From the NCBI GenBank assembly GCA_030849805.1, contig JASANZ010002124.1, positions 1-49,837 on the forward strand: DNA of 49,837 nucleotides, in the 5' to 3' direction. Below, in pieces: positions 40,351 to 49,753 of this stretch. The position numbers were made by a program, and so were the translations under genes. Within the stretch, counting starts at the first letter, position 1; each line of letters begins with the position of its first letter. A model generated the notes under the pieces. It was not told the origin of the DNA and searched no databases. It saw only the letters and a list, made by a program, of their open reading frames with translations. This DNA comes from Sergeia podlipaevii. Lineage: Eukaryota > Euglenozoa > Kinetoplastea > Trypanosomatida > Trypanosomatidae.

Positions 40351-40693
40351 TTTTTCTTAGTCTACGCATTTTGTTTTCCTCTAAGCCTTGTATTACAAAA
40401 ATGTCATGGCCTCCTGTCACGCTCTGTTCTTTCCCCCTCCGCTTCTACCACGCTCTACTGATATTGCTGAGTCACCCATATATACATCACTGTTCTGCTT
40501 TCTTTATGCTCTATGTTCTCTTTCTCTCTCCCTCTCTCTCTCTCGTTAACGCATATATAGCAGTTACAACACATTTAATGCGCACCGCACATCCTCCCCC
40601 TCCCCCCGCGCTCATGTAAAAAATCACAAAAAAAAAAAAGCAATTTTCTGCCCTCACATGTTTATACTTCGCCCTCCGTTCTCTCTCTCCCCT

Positions 40694-40696
<3 letters not shown>

Positions 40697-40742
<46 letters not shown>
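40697..40742. repeat. (CT)23 microsatellite
   Basis: Twenty-three perfect CT units; on the mRNA strand this is a GA tract in the predicted UNC119 3' UTR. It is a homopurine-homopyrimidine mirror repeat. Confidence 0.9.
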
Positions 40743-40749
<7 letters not shown>

Positions 40750-40830
40750 TTTCCGTATTTTTCGTCTCGCCATTGTCGCTGCTACTACACCACCACTTAC
40801 TCCTTCCTACTCCTCGCGCTGCCACCTACT

Positions 40831-41406
40831 CTACACATCCGCCCCATCGTAGGCGTAGTACGCCTTGTTGTGCATTATCAATTCATCGCCAACAAAATAA
40901 AAGCTATCGCTAGTGGTTTCAAAGGGATTATCAATAATCGCCTTCTCCCACTCGGCAGAAAGCTTGGGCATATCATAAATTGCCTCCCACGTGTTCGTAG
41001 AGTGCGGCATGCAGAAGCAAAAGGTAAAGTCAAAGGACTTAATGAGGGTATTACGGAAATAGTGACGCTCAATCATGCGGAAGTTCGGCACAGGTTTGTT
41101 ACCGTTGACGCCAAACACAAGCTTCGCGCCGATTGCTCCACGGTGAAGAAAGGATGAGGGAAAGCGGTAATGAATCTGACGTGCGGACTTCTCCTGATCA
41201 GGTGTGAGATAGGGAATGGCCGCGTTGAAGGCGGCGTAGTCCTCAGCGGTGCGCTCCACATCAAAAACGACGCGGTTGGTCTCCATATCGCGAATTGTGA
41301 AGCGGTAGAACTCAATGTGATACTGATTTGCCGTCAGGGGGCATAGGTAGCCCTCCGTGGGGGCACTGTAGTTGAGTACCTGCTCCGGGGTGATAGGTGC
41401 GGCCAT
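40831..41406 (-). CDS. UNC119: UNC119 lipid-binding chaperone
   Basis: UNC119 proteins are PDE6-delta-like beta-sandwich chaperones that bind myristoylated cargo and release it in the cilium under ARL3 control. The 191-residue product (ATG 41404-41406) aligns along its whole length: ITPEQVLNYSAPTEGYLCPL (5-24), YHIEFYRFTIRDMET (29-43), the hallmark NFRMIERHYFRNTLIKSFDF followed by TFCFCMPHSTNTWEAIYDMP, and the end SDSFYFVGDELIMHNKAYYAY. The aromatic residues forming the lipid pocket are retained as far as can be seen. The short N-terminus lacks the extended tail of vertebrate UNC119. Confidence 0.97.
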   Translation of the reverse strand: MAAPITPEQVLNYSAPTEGYLCPLTANQYHIEFYRFTIRDMETNRVVFDVERTAEDYAAFNAAIPYLTPDQEKSARQIHYRFPSSFLHRGAIGAKLVFGVNGNKPVPNFRMIERHYFRNTLIKSFDFTFCFCMPHSTNTWEAIYDMPKLSAEWEKAIIDNPFETTSDSFYFVGDELIMHNKAYYAYDGADV

Positions 41407-41821
41407 GGTGTCGCTTTTTAGTTGATTGTTGCTGTTGCCTGTTTTTTTTGCTTGTAGATCAATAATAATAAAAAGTTTTTTTAAAAAAAAATAAGCTATT
41501 CTATAAAGCTAGTCGTGAGCTTCACAATTATAGCATATATGCAACATGCATCAGTAAAAAAAAAGGAAGAGGGAAAGGGAAAAGCATCAATTTTGAAGAA
41601 ATAGAAAAAGAGGAAAAAAAGAACAATTCCCATTATACGCAAGTATGTGGCAAGGTAGCGTTGAATACTAACGCCCCCCTTCTTGTGCAATAAGAAAGCA
41701 AACATAGTGGTGACTATCTACCATCATTCATTATTCAAGGTGTCATGATCAATATGCGTATGTATATACTTTGATCGCACCTATTGAGTTCCCCCCTCCC
41801 CCCGCTCCCCCTCGCCTCTAC
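41407..41821. other. Intergenic spacer
   Basis: This 415-base spacer holds the UNC119 5' UTR with a predicted acceptor and a C-rich stretch near 41789-41812 next to the stop of the following gene. Nothing else is seen. Confidence 0.6.
41520..41584 (-). promoter_or_regulatory. Predicted spliced-leader acceptor for UNC119
   Basis: On the minus strand a long pyrimidine tract (41556-41584) is followed by 34 AG-free bases, then GTGAAG with AG at 41521-41520. The resulting 5' UTR would be 113 nt. Confidence 0.5.
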
Positions 41822-43315
41822 CTACTTACTGCGAGCTCGCGATGACGAGGACGGCGGCGCCATCGCCATGACACGCCTCAAGTCATTCATTCTCTCCTGC
41901 TCCAGTGCCCTTCGCTCCGACAGTAAGGCTTGCTCTCGCTCTAAATGCTGAGCCGCTAGCGATAGCTCCTGCTGTGCTTCCTGCAAGGCTTGCAATCTGG
42001 AGTCCCTCTCTGTGTTGAAGCGCAGCTGCTCCATGTACCAGACATACTCCCGTTCCGCCATCAACTCAGACAGCTGGGCAGACGTGAAAGGATACGGCGG
42101 GCCAACGAGAGCATTACTTGCTGCACTGCAAGTACTTTGTGCTTCATCGCCTTCGCTGAGTACGCGTGCCAGCGCGGTAGATGTGACAGGAAACCTAAGG
42201 TTAGCGGGGCCTTCGGCATGAATACCAGCGTCTGTGCTGCGACACCCAAGTGGGTCCTGCGTGCGAGAGGTGAGGGGTGGTCGCGATGGCACGTAGACGC
42301 TATCGTCCTTGTGTGAGTGATCGTAGTGAGAGTGAGAAGAAGAAGGACGAGGGCGGCAATGATCAAGGTGATCACTGTCATGTAATGGTGACGATCTCCT
42401 TGGGTGTGCATGTGCGCTGAAAGGATGGCTCCTCTGATAATAAAACCGTGGCTGCTGCTGTATGGCTGGAGAGGGTGGCTGATGATGCAAGGAAGACTGA
42501 TTGAGACCCGACGTACCCATTGCCGAGGGACACTCTGGCTGCTTCCGCGTGGATGGGGATGGCTGCTCGCCTGTCAAGGAAATCCAGTTGCTACTCCGTC
42601 GATGTGCACTACTACGTGGAGTGAGATACTCATCAGGGTCGTAGAAGCGCTCTCGCTCACTGATGTTGTTGCGTGCGCTAATACTGAGATTTTTGTAAGG
42701 ACTGCGATAGTGTGGGGATCGGTATCCTTCATCCAGTAAGCTTGACTGCTGTTGTTGCTGTTGCTGTGCGTCGCAGAGACGGAAGTCATGCGGTAGCTTT
42801 AGTTGAGAACTTGACGGAGTGCACGACACACGTGCACCATGACTTCCACGGTTGTCACCATAATTCATCCGGGTATCCTCGTCGTTCCTTCTAGATGAAA
42901 AAGTGAAACCATTCAGTACGCTAGTGCGTGCCGGCGTGGGCACCAGCCCAACATTTCTACCGCTATAATTGTCGTGGTTGCTGCTGCTTCTGCTGGTGGT
43001 GCCGGAGGTGACATAGATGGCCTTCGTGTAACCCCTAGCTGGGTGGCCTTCGTCCTCTTCGGAGGTAATAAAAAGATTGAAAAGTGAGCCATCAGTGAGG
43101 GTAACATCCGCGCCGGTGTCGGTGTTGTTGAAAACTTCGCCAGTTGCAGTAGTCAGACGCTGCTCACCTGCAGGGATCTTGCTGATACGCTCAAGATGTG
43201 CCTTGAGCTGCTGTGCGGTGAGTTGAGAAAGCCCTCCTTCAAACACAAGATGATACAGAACCCCCTCTGATACGTTACGTACGCGTATTGTGCTCCTTGT
43301 CCCTTGCTGGCTCAT
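41822..43315 (-). CDS. Hypothetical protein with ubiquitin-like N-terminus and C-terminal coiled coil
   Basis: The start is ATG 43313-43315 (497 aa); the longer open frame is AT-rich UTR read through. Residues about 8-85 have the strand-helix-strand spacing of a ubiquitin-like fold: STIRVRNVSEGVLYHLVFEG, then LTAQQLKAHLERISKIPAGEQRL, and a final DGSLFNLFIT strand. Residues about 95-385 are Ser/His/Arg/Pro-rich with Gln runs and look disordered. The last 100 residues (from about AQLSELMAEREYVWYM) form a long Glu/Gln/Leu/Arg coiled coil. The architecture suggests an adaptor protein. I do not recognise a named family, and the fold call is from pattern only. Confidence 0.8.
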   Translation of the reverse strand: MSQQGTRSTIRVRNVSEGVLYHLVFEGGLSQLTAQQLKAHLERISKIPAGEQRLTTATGEVFNNTDTGADVTLTDGSLFNLFITSEEDEGHPARGYTKAIYVTSGTTSRSSSNHDNYSGRNVGLVPTPARTSVLNGFTFSSRRNDEDTRMNYGDNRGSHGARVSCTPSSSQLKLPHDFRLCDAQQQQQQQSSLLDEGYRSPHYRSPYKNLSISARNNISERERFYDPDEYLTPRSSAHRRSSNWISLTGEQPSPSTRKQPECPSAMGTSGLNQSSLHHQPPSPAIQQQPRFYYQRSHPFSAHAHPRRSSPLHDSDHLDHCRPRPSSSHSHYDHSHKDDSVYVPSRPPLTSRTQDPLGCRSTDAGIHAEGPANLRFPVTSTALARVLSEGDEAQSTCSAASNALVGPPYPFTSAQLSELMAEREYVWYMEQLRFNTERDSRLQALQEAQQELSLAAQHLEREQALLSERRALEQERMNDLRRVMAMAPPSSSSRARSK

Positions 43316-44607
43316 TACTTTATACACGCAGCAAAAGAAGGGGTAAATCTGCTCGCACAATGGATAATATCTCGTCAACAGATGGTTAGAAAGTTGATAT
43401 ATATATAAATTAAAAGGGAAAAAAGCGCGACAATGTCTAGTGTCAAGTAAGATGCAAAGATTTTTAAAAAATGAAGTGGTATAGAATATATGTATTGATA
43501 TGTTGATTCTTTGAAAAAAAAAAACGTGTTTGAGTGTGTAATGATCTCTCCACACACAAGCACACTGTTTTCGTATCCTTTGAATTAAGGCAACGCTCGA
43601 CACTGCGTGTATCTTTTAAAGCAAAAGAAAGACGGGACAACAAAAACAAAAGAAAAGAACGATAATGCTGTTAAAGGGGGGGCAAAAGAAGAAGAAGAAG
43701 AATAACAGAAAATTTAAATGCAAGTTGCTACTGTTGTTCTCTTTTTTTTGCTTAGAAGGGACGCTGCAATATGCATCACTACTGCTACTTCAGTGAGCAG
43801 TTGTTGCGCATCATAAACGGCATCCAAAGTTGTGCCTTCTTTCTTTCTTCAACAAAAAAGATCATTGCTCATACAGAACGTATCTTATCTTGTCGCAGAC
43901 AGAAAAATGAAAAGCTTTTCATCAGATTTTCGTGACTTTTCCTTTCCCTCTTCAGAAAGTCATTCCTCAAACGCGCACACAGACTCACACATACATGCTT
44001 AACTGCTTTAAATGGGCAAAAAAAAAAAGGAAAACAAACAGCCAAAAAAAAGAGGTTATGAGAAAAGTAGAGATTTCGCTGGTATATTCCCCTTTTTATA
44101 GGTATCATTAGAAAAGAAAGCAAGAGGGGTGTAGTAGTGCCCTTTCTTCTTTTCCTCATTTTTTTTTAAATTGCTGTTTTATTTATTTTTTTAAGAAAAA
44201 AGAAAGGAATGATAATCATTACTTATTACTACAATAAATTATTTATCATAAAAGAAAAAAAAAGCGGAACGCAAAACCAAATAAACATGAGCTGTGGGCT
44301 GCTGTTGATAAAGTACTATTTTATATGCTACTTCAGATGGAGTTTTAATATTTAAAAAAAAAGAAAGATGTAACAACAAAGATCCCATCATCATTTTATA
44401 AATTGTGTACTTGTGTACGAATACGCGTGTATGGTCAGGGCTACATTAATAGGCAAAAATAATAACAGTAGTAGAAAGAGCTAGAGAGAGAGAGAGAGAG
44501 AGAGATGCAAAGGAAAAAGGAAAGAAGATTTGAACCTTCGTACACTCTCTTGAACGCGCAACTCACGAAAAGAATATATATATACATATATTTTCCCCGT
44601 TGTTCTC
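43316..44607. other. 1.3-kb intergenic spacer with (AG)11
   Basis: This AT-rich spacer has AAG triplets near 43688-43702, T and A runs, and (AG)11 at 44483-44504, which is a (TC)n pyrimidine tract on the transcribed strand, about 100 bases downstream of the D-lactate dehydrogenase stop. A 96-codon frame at 43869-44159 is Phe/Lys-rich and not believed to be a gene. Confidence 0.6.
43318..43344 (-). promoter_or_regulatory. Predicted spliced-leader acceptor for the ubiquitin-like gene
   Basis: The minus strand has CCCCTTCTTTT (43333-43344) then the first AG at 43319-43318, two bases before the ATG. The very short leader would fix Met at 43315 as the start. Confidence 0.4.
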
Positions 44608-46080
44608 TTAAAGATGTGACTTCAGCTTCTCCATCTGATTAGGATAAAAGATACCCGGGTTCATCAGATTGTCCTTATCCAACGCTTGCTTGATGGCCTG
44701 CTGGGCATCAATGTGGTGTTGTCCGTGTTCATCTGTGACGAGGTGAACCTTGCCAATACCAATGCCATGCTCGCCAGAAATCGTACCGCCGAGCGCGAAA
44801 GCACGGGCAATCATGCGATCCTCAATTTTCTGCAACTCCGCGAGCTCCGCGTTGTCGCGGAAAGGGATTATCAAGTGAAAATTGCCATCGCTGATGTGCG
44901 CACACAAGTAACACATTTTACCCGCCTTGACAAACTCATCTTCAGTAAACTTGACCATCTCCGTCAGGCGAGGGACTGGTACGCAGATATCCGTGCCGAA
45001 GAGCTTCTCCGCGTGCTTGGTGCCACGGGCGTGCATGGCTGCGAAGTGACACTGACGGCGTGCCTTCCAGACGTCCTCGGTTTCCTTCCCTGGTTTCAGA
45101 TAGCGCACTACGGTCGCCTTGCCGGCCTCACGAAACGCCTTAGACACTCGTGCATAGTCCTGTTTCACGTCACGAAGCCAGTAGTCATTGCTCGTGAACT
45201 CCAGCAGCACGGTCGCAGCGGGTGGCAGCGCAGTCTTGCTCCACGAGTTCGTCGCCATCACGATCTCCTTGCTCATCAACTCACAACGTACCAAGGTGGG
45301 CGGCACACCAGCCATGCGCATCGCCACAACGGCCCTGACGGCAAGCTCGGTAGACTCGAAGGAGGCGTAGCCACCGGCAGTGTACTTAGTGGCGGGATAC
45401 AGGCGGAAACAGATCCCTGTGATAATCCCTAGCGTCCCCTCACTGCCAATGTAAAGTTGCGTAAGCTCAAGTCCAGCTGAAGACTTGCGTACCACCTTGC
45501 GGGTCTGAAATATGTTTCCTTCAGGAGTCACCACACGAAGCGCAATCACATTCTCTCGTGTAGTGCCGTAGCGAAGAGTGGACATGCCGCTGCCAGAAGT
45601 AGCCACCATGCCGCCCACGCATGGATTCGAAGCGGGATCAGGACCAAACAGCAAGCCATGTTTGTGAGCCTCGCGATCAAGTGCGAGCTTCTTGACACCC
45701 GCGCCAGCCCACACGCACGAGTTCTCCACGTCAAATTCAAGGCACAACAGCTTCGAGGTGTCAATCACAATACCGCCTGCGTGAGGAATACAAGCGCCTT
45801 CCAAGCCGGTACCGGAGCCGCGCGGCGTCATGGGAACCTTGTGCTGTGCGCACAGCCGCACGACCGCCGCGACCTCCTCCGTCGTGTAAGGAACCACAGC
45901 GGCGGCGGGTGCGATGGGGTCGTAGCAGGACTCATCCGTGCCAAGCCGCATGAGCTTCTTAGGATTCACAATAATCTGAGGGGCAGTGAGGACTTTGCGA
46001 AGCTCATCCAGGACCACCGCGTACCTCTTTTGTCGCTGCTCTACTGATGGCAAGTTGCTTGCAGAAGGAACCGTTGGCAT
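44608..46080 (-). CDS. FAD-linked D-lactate dehydrogenase-like enzyme with PTS1
   Basis: This belongs to the GlcD/DLD family (vanillyl-alcohol-oxidase-type FAD fold) that oxidises D-2-hydroxy acids such as D-lactate, the end product of the trypanothione-dependent glyoxalase route. Start ATG 46078-46080, 490 aa, usual length. The FAD-binding loop is TPRGSGTGLEGACIPHAGG (85-103) and the second FAD contact GSEGTLGIIT (212-221). The active-site motif is CAHISDGNFH (393-402), a variant of the common HxGDGNxH with Ser for Gly. GEHGIG is at 436-441 and LMNPG at 472-476. The protein ends in Ser-His-Leu, an accepted PTS1 variant, and lacks a clear mitochondrial presequence, so glycosomal location is plausible. 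A 2-hydroxyglutarate dehydrogenase role is the alternative. Confidence 0.94.
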   Translation of the reverse strand: MPTVPSASNLPSVEQRQKRYAVVLDELRKVLTAPQIIVNPKKLMRLGTDESCYDPIAPAAAVVPYTTEEVAAVVRLCAQHKVPMTPRGSGTGLEGACIPHAGGIVIDTSKLLCLEFDVENSCVWAGAGVKKLALDREAHKHGLLFGPDPASNPCVGGMVATSGSGMSTLRYGTTRENVIALRVVTPEGNIFQTRKVVRKSSAGLELTQLYIGSEGTLGIITGICFRLYPATKYTAGGYASFESTELAVRAVVAMRMAGVPPTLVRCELMSKEIVMATNSWSKTALPPAATVLLEFTSNDYWLRDVKQDYARVSKAFREAGKATVVRYLKPGKETEDVWKARRQCHFAAMHARGTKHAEKLFGTDICVPVPRLTEMVKFTEDEFVKAGKMCYLCAHISDGNFHLIIPFRDNAELAELQKIEDRMIARAFALGGTISGEHGIGIGKVHLVTDEHGQHHIDAQQAIKQALDKDNLMNPGIFYPNQMEKLKSHL

Positions 46081-47153
46081 GTGCTTTTTTTTTTTTTTAC
46101 AGTTCTTCTCACTGCTGCGGGGGGTATGTTTTCTCTTTCTCTCGTTTTTTTTATAGTAATTGTTGGTGTTGCTGTTGAGTATATAAATCTGTAATAAATG
46201 TTTCTTCGCTTCAAACTAGATTAACAAAAAAATATATAAACTGCTTCTTTCTTGTCTTTCTTTTCTTCACTACTAGAAAGCTAGCGGGGTCAAAGATATA
46301 TTAAAAATGGGTAGGATGATCTATAAAAGAAAACGGAAAACAGTATCCACGCGAAAACGATATGGAAAGCCTCTGTCCCACTAAATATAAAAAAAATTAC
46401 GGCAGCACTTTACCAAACGTGTAAAGGTTATTCTTTTTTTTAATCCACTTTTATCAAAAAATCAAGAAAAAAAAAAAAGAAGACATAAAAAAGAAAGTGT
46501 GGTAAATGTCCTTTTTTTTTCATATTTTGTGGCAGAGTACGTAAGCAAATGTTTCAGTTGCGGATAAGACACAAGTCGATAGCACAGTCCTCTACAAAGG
46601 TGCTTGTACATACACCTCTACATTCCCTCTTCCACTACTGTTGCTGTCAATAAACATTATATGTATATTGTTGTCGTTCGTGCTGATATGTATGTTCATT
46701 GTAGTTTCCATGAAATTTATTTAAGCACACACAAAAAAAAAAAATTAGCATCTCACCAATCAACCTGTGTTTCTTCGCCAAGTTCAAAGTGCTGTTAAAA
46801 CTATTTGCGCCATTCCTTTTTGTGTGTGAAAGAGAGAAAACAACAACAAAAAAGAAAAGCGCCTCCCATTGAGAAGAAGTGAAGTACCACTCTCCCCCTC
46901 CCCTCCTCCTCCTCTCATTGAAAAGGAATCAAAGCAGCGCTCCACTCAGCTTCACCCCCTCTCCTTTTTCTCTGCTTTATCTCACCGTACACAAAAGTAG
47001 TAAAAAGAGGTGGAGCACCCAGAGGCAACGCACATTGAAAAAGGAAAAAGAAGGAAAAAGAAGGAGAAAAAAAATGAAAGCACAGTATGCATAATGTATA
47101 AAAGAAAAAAAAACTAGATATGCAGCAGCGGCTTCGTCGCTAACTGTCTGCTT
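46081..47153. other. Intergenic spacer
   Basis: This 1.1-kb AT-rich spacer has a T14 run directly upstream of the D-lactate dehydrogenase ATG (A-rich on the transcribed strand), A12 near 46466-46477 and a TCC repeat near 46904-46914. I see no RNA gene. Confidence 0.6.
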
Positions 47154-48203
47154 TCAATGTGAAGATGCCTTGGAAGACTTGTTCTCGCCACGTAGAACCT
47201 TCATAAAGTACTGGGTCATAGTATAAGCGAAAACCAAACGAGGCGCAGACGTGATAATCTTCGGTGTGATACCCTTATAAAAGGCCGAAAATCCTTCCGT
47301 CTTGATGGTGCTGGTGAAGATAAGCCACCCAGACTTCTTCTCTGTCAGCCTCTGGCTCTGAATGCGTGTCTTGACAACGTCCATCGGCGAGGTGAAGAAC
47401 ACACCGACACAGCCGCCAACCGTGGAGGCGGCAATGTTCTGACCAAAAGTGGCGTCCTTATAGTCCTTCAGGCCAAAAATGTATTCCTTGGTGAAGGCGG
47501 TGCCACCAAAGAGCAAGAAGGAGCCTGTGGCATTGCGAATAGCGGTGGTGACAGCGCCTGCGTACAACTTTGCAACTCCCTCAGAGCGAATAACAGAAAA
47601 GATATTACGCCCCTGCACAGCTTCCTTGTTCGTCTGATTCAACACCTTCATGCGATCAAACGGAAGCAGAATAATCTCGGACACACCCACAAAACATCCC
47701 GCAGTCGCCTCCAGCATCATCGAACCCTTACCAGTGCGGATGTAGTTGCCCGTGACAGGGTCCTTCTTAAAGAACAGGTGCTGCTGATACGTGTTAAGGA
47801 AGTCGCGCATGTAAGGCTGCCCGGCAAATTTGACAACGCGCTGAAGTACCTTATACGCGACCGCGTACGTGCTACCAGGATACATGTACTTCACACGCTC
47901 GATAAATGGGATTCTGCGACCCTCAAACTTCTCCTCCAACTTGCCAAAGATAACGTGATTAAAATTGGCGCACGTCGCGCGGAACGACGATGGGTCAACA
48001 ACACGCTTGTGGTGAGACATGAGACGCTTCGCAGTCGTATCAAACGGGTGAAAGATAACAATCTCACAGGTGCCTGCAAGTGTGGCTGCGCCTCCAGGCC
48101 CGAGGCAGAAGCTATTAAGAAAACTCCTTCTCTCAACTTTCGGCGGGGTCACTGCAACAACCTTGTCGTCAGTGCCGCTGCTAGTGATCGCTGGCGCAGA
48201 CAT
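47154..48203 (-). CDS. Mitochondrial carrier, Yhm2-like
   Basis: Mitochondrial carrier family proteins exchange metabolites across the inner membrane. The 349-residue product (ATG 48201-48203) has three repeats with signatures HPFDTTAKR (52-60), LPFDRMK (180-186) and SPMDVVKTR (272-280). The segments VAYKVLQRVVKFAGQP (115-130), AIRNATGSFLLFGGTAFTKE (221-240) and YIFGLKDYKDATFGQN (241-256) resemble yeast Yhm2, a citrate/2-oxoglutarate antiporter, more than ADP/ATP or phosphate carriers. The N-terminal 25 residues are a polar extension. The family is certain; the substrate is inferred from the Yhm2-like resemblance. Confidence 0.94.
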   Translation of the reverse strand: MSAPAITSSGTDDKVVAVTPPKVERRSFLNSFCLGPGGAATLAGTCEIVIFHPFDTTAKRLMSHHKRVVDPSSFRATCANFNHVIFGKLEEKFEGRRIPFIERVKYMYPGSTYAVAYKVLQRVVKFAGQPYMRDFLNTYQQHLFFKKDPVTGNYIRTGKGSMMLEATAGCFVGVSEIILLPFDRMKVLNQTNKEAVQGRNIFSVIRSEGVAKLYAGAVTTAIRNATGSFLLFGGTAFTKEYIFGLKDYKDATFGQNIAASTVGGCVGVFFTSPMDVVKTRIQSQRLTEKKSGWLIFTSTIKTEGFSAFYKGITPKIITSAPRLVFAYTMTQYFMKVLRGENKSSKASSH

Positions 48204-48438
48204 GTGTGTGCTGGGGGAGGGGGGGGGCGTTGGGTGATTGCCCTTTTTTTAATTTTTGCTCGTTGAAAGTGATGTTGGGACCGACAATGATATTCGCTTC
48301 TCTCCTATTGCTGATTGCAGTGGATACACCTCTCTTCTGGCTCCTCTCTTTTGATTCTACAAGTAGTAGCGTGTGCCCGAGCTGAGATGGTTGCTTCTTC
48401 TCTCTCTCCCTCTCTCCCTATATGTTTTCTCTCAAATC

Positions 48439-48475
<37 letters not shown>

Positions 48476-49152
48476 GGTTAATGCGTCTACTTAGTTCCAA
48501 AGTTAACTATCCGTTAAAAACTATATGGTATTCTAATATATATATATGTCGCTCGTAATAATACTATTTTTAAAAAAAAGAAAAGAAAGGAAGATTTTCT
48601 TTTTTTTTTCATGTCATAAATGTCGAGAGAGAAAAAAAAAAAACACCAGCTGTGTTTTCATGCATATGCTAAACATCAATAGGTATCTCAAGGCGCTTAG
48701 AATTTTTATTTTCGCATTAACGTGCATTTTCAATATTTCTTTTTCTTCTCAATGAGAAGATACTCCAATGAGTACGCGTTTGACGAAAAATGTACCCACC
48801 GACAAAACGCACTCAACACTTCGACCACATCAAATTTTTATAAAAGAATGCAAAACAAAGGGGGGGCAAATATGCTGTATAGTGGAGAACACAATAACAT
48901 CGATAAAAATAATTGTATACTTGCGTTCGTAATTGAATAAACAGCGAAAAGGCACACAACACACGCTAATCCCCTCTTATATATATAAAATAAAAAAATC
49001 CGTTTTTTATAAATAAGAAAATATCTTTAAAAAAAATCTCTGCACTCATACACGACACAGCCTGCTTTGCAAGCCCTTTACAACTCCGTCAAAAAAAAAA
49101 AAATCAAAGGAGAAATTACTCATAAAAGTAAAAAAAAAAAATGTATATATTG

Positions 49153-49183
<31 letters not shown>

Positions 49184-49753
49184 TAAAAGAGAAAAGAGAA
49201 AGGAGGGGGATGAGCACTCATCAAAGCAATGCGAATCCCAAGTCTTTCCCTCCTACCGATGTCCGCTAACTATTTTTCATTCTTTATGTTAAGGAAAAAA
49301 GAAAAGCAAAAAAAAAAAAACTGTGCTACGCATATGTATCGTAATATGCGGCTTCGAAACCTCCTCCCCGCATCATATTGGTATAAGCCACCTACAGAGA
49401 CAAGGTCAGAACAAAAAACAAAGCACAACAACAGTAAACATAAGTGCGCGTGTATTTTCCTTCTACTGACACCATCCATTACGTATAGCACATTTCATTT
49501 GCAAAAACGAAATAAGAGGAAAAAAATACAACTCGCACACAGGTAGCACATACCTCAAATGCCTCACACACGGGAAAAAAAGAATAAAAAAAAACTTATC
49601 TCCTTATGCTGCTCCATTACAATATCTTGATGCCAACGTGTATACTCAGACCAAAATAACAATATCCCATAATGTCTCATTGTTTAAAAAAAAAGGAAAG
49701 AAAAAGTCAACACATGGCAAGTTATCCCCCTCCTATTACTTTTCCTGTTACAC
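48204..49753. other. 1.5-kb intergenic spacer
   Basis: It contains (CT)12 running into an AT tract (48439-48475), A and T runs, and a TA tract joined to (AG)8 near 49151-49182. A 69-codon ATG frame around 49270-49479 is Phe/Leu/Arg-rich without a proper acceptor and is not called. No tRNA is seen. Confidence 0.6.
48211..48228 (-). promoter_or_regulatory. Predicted spliced-leader acceptor for the carrier gene
   Basis: The minus strand has a C-rich pyrimidine tract (48213-48228) ending CCCCCAG, AG at 48212-48211, only 7 bases before the ATG. Unusually C-rich, but it fits the rule. Confidence 0.4.

Larger units (their letters stand above)
38615..40830. other. 2.2-kb gene desert with long simple repeats
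   Basis: The desert holds AT microsatellites (about 39448-39466, 39560-39570, 39661-39670), (TC)n at 39960-39978, C16 followed by (AC)6 at 40323-40350, and perfect (CT)23 at 40697-40742, shortly downstream of the UNC119 stop. Homopolymers are frequent. No ORF without runs, and no tRNA-like fold, was found. Confidence 0.6.

Noticed and set aside
40511..40825. Arg-Glu repeat open frame on the minus strand
   Set aside because: It is a translation of the (CT)23 microsatellite.
43869..44159. 96-codon ATG frame on the coding strand
   Set aside because: Low-complexity Phe/Lys/Arg composition in an AT-rich spacer, preceded by an A run rather than a pyrimidine tract.
44500..44560. Possible tRNA B-box (GGTTCAAATC on the minus strand)
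   Set aside because: The T-stem pairs badly, the acceptor stem cannot be formed and no A-box is found at the right distance.
49270..49479. 69-codon ATG frame on the coding strand
   Set aside because: A pyrimidine tract lies upstream, but there is no AG between it and the ATG; the product is Phe-run rich.
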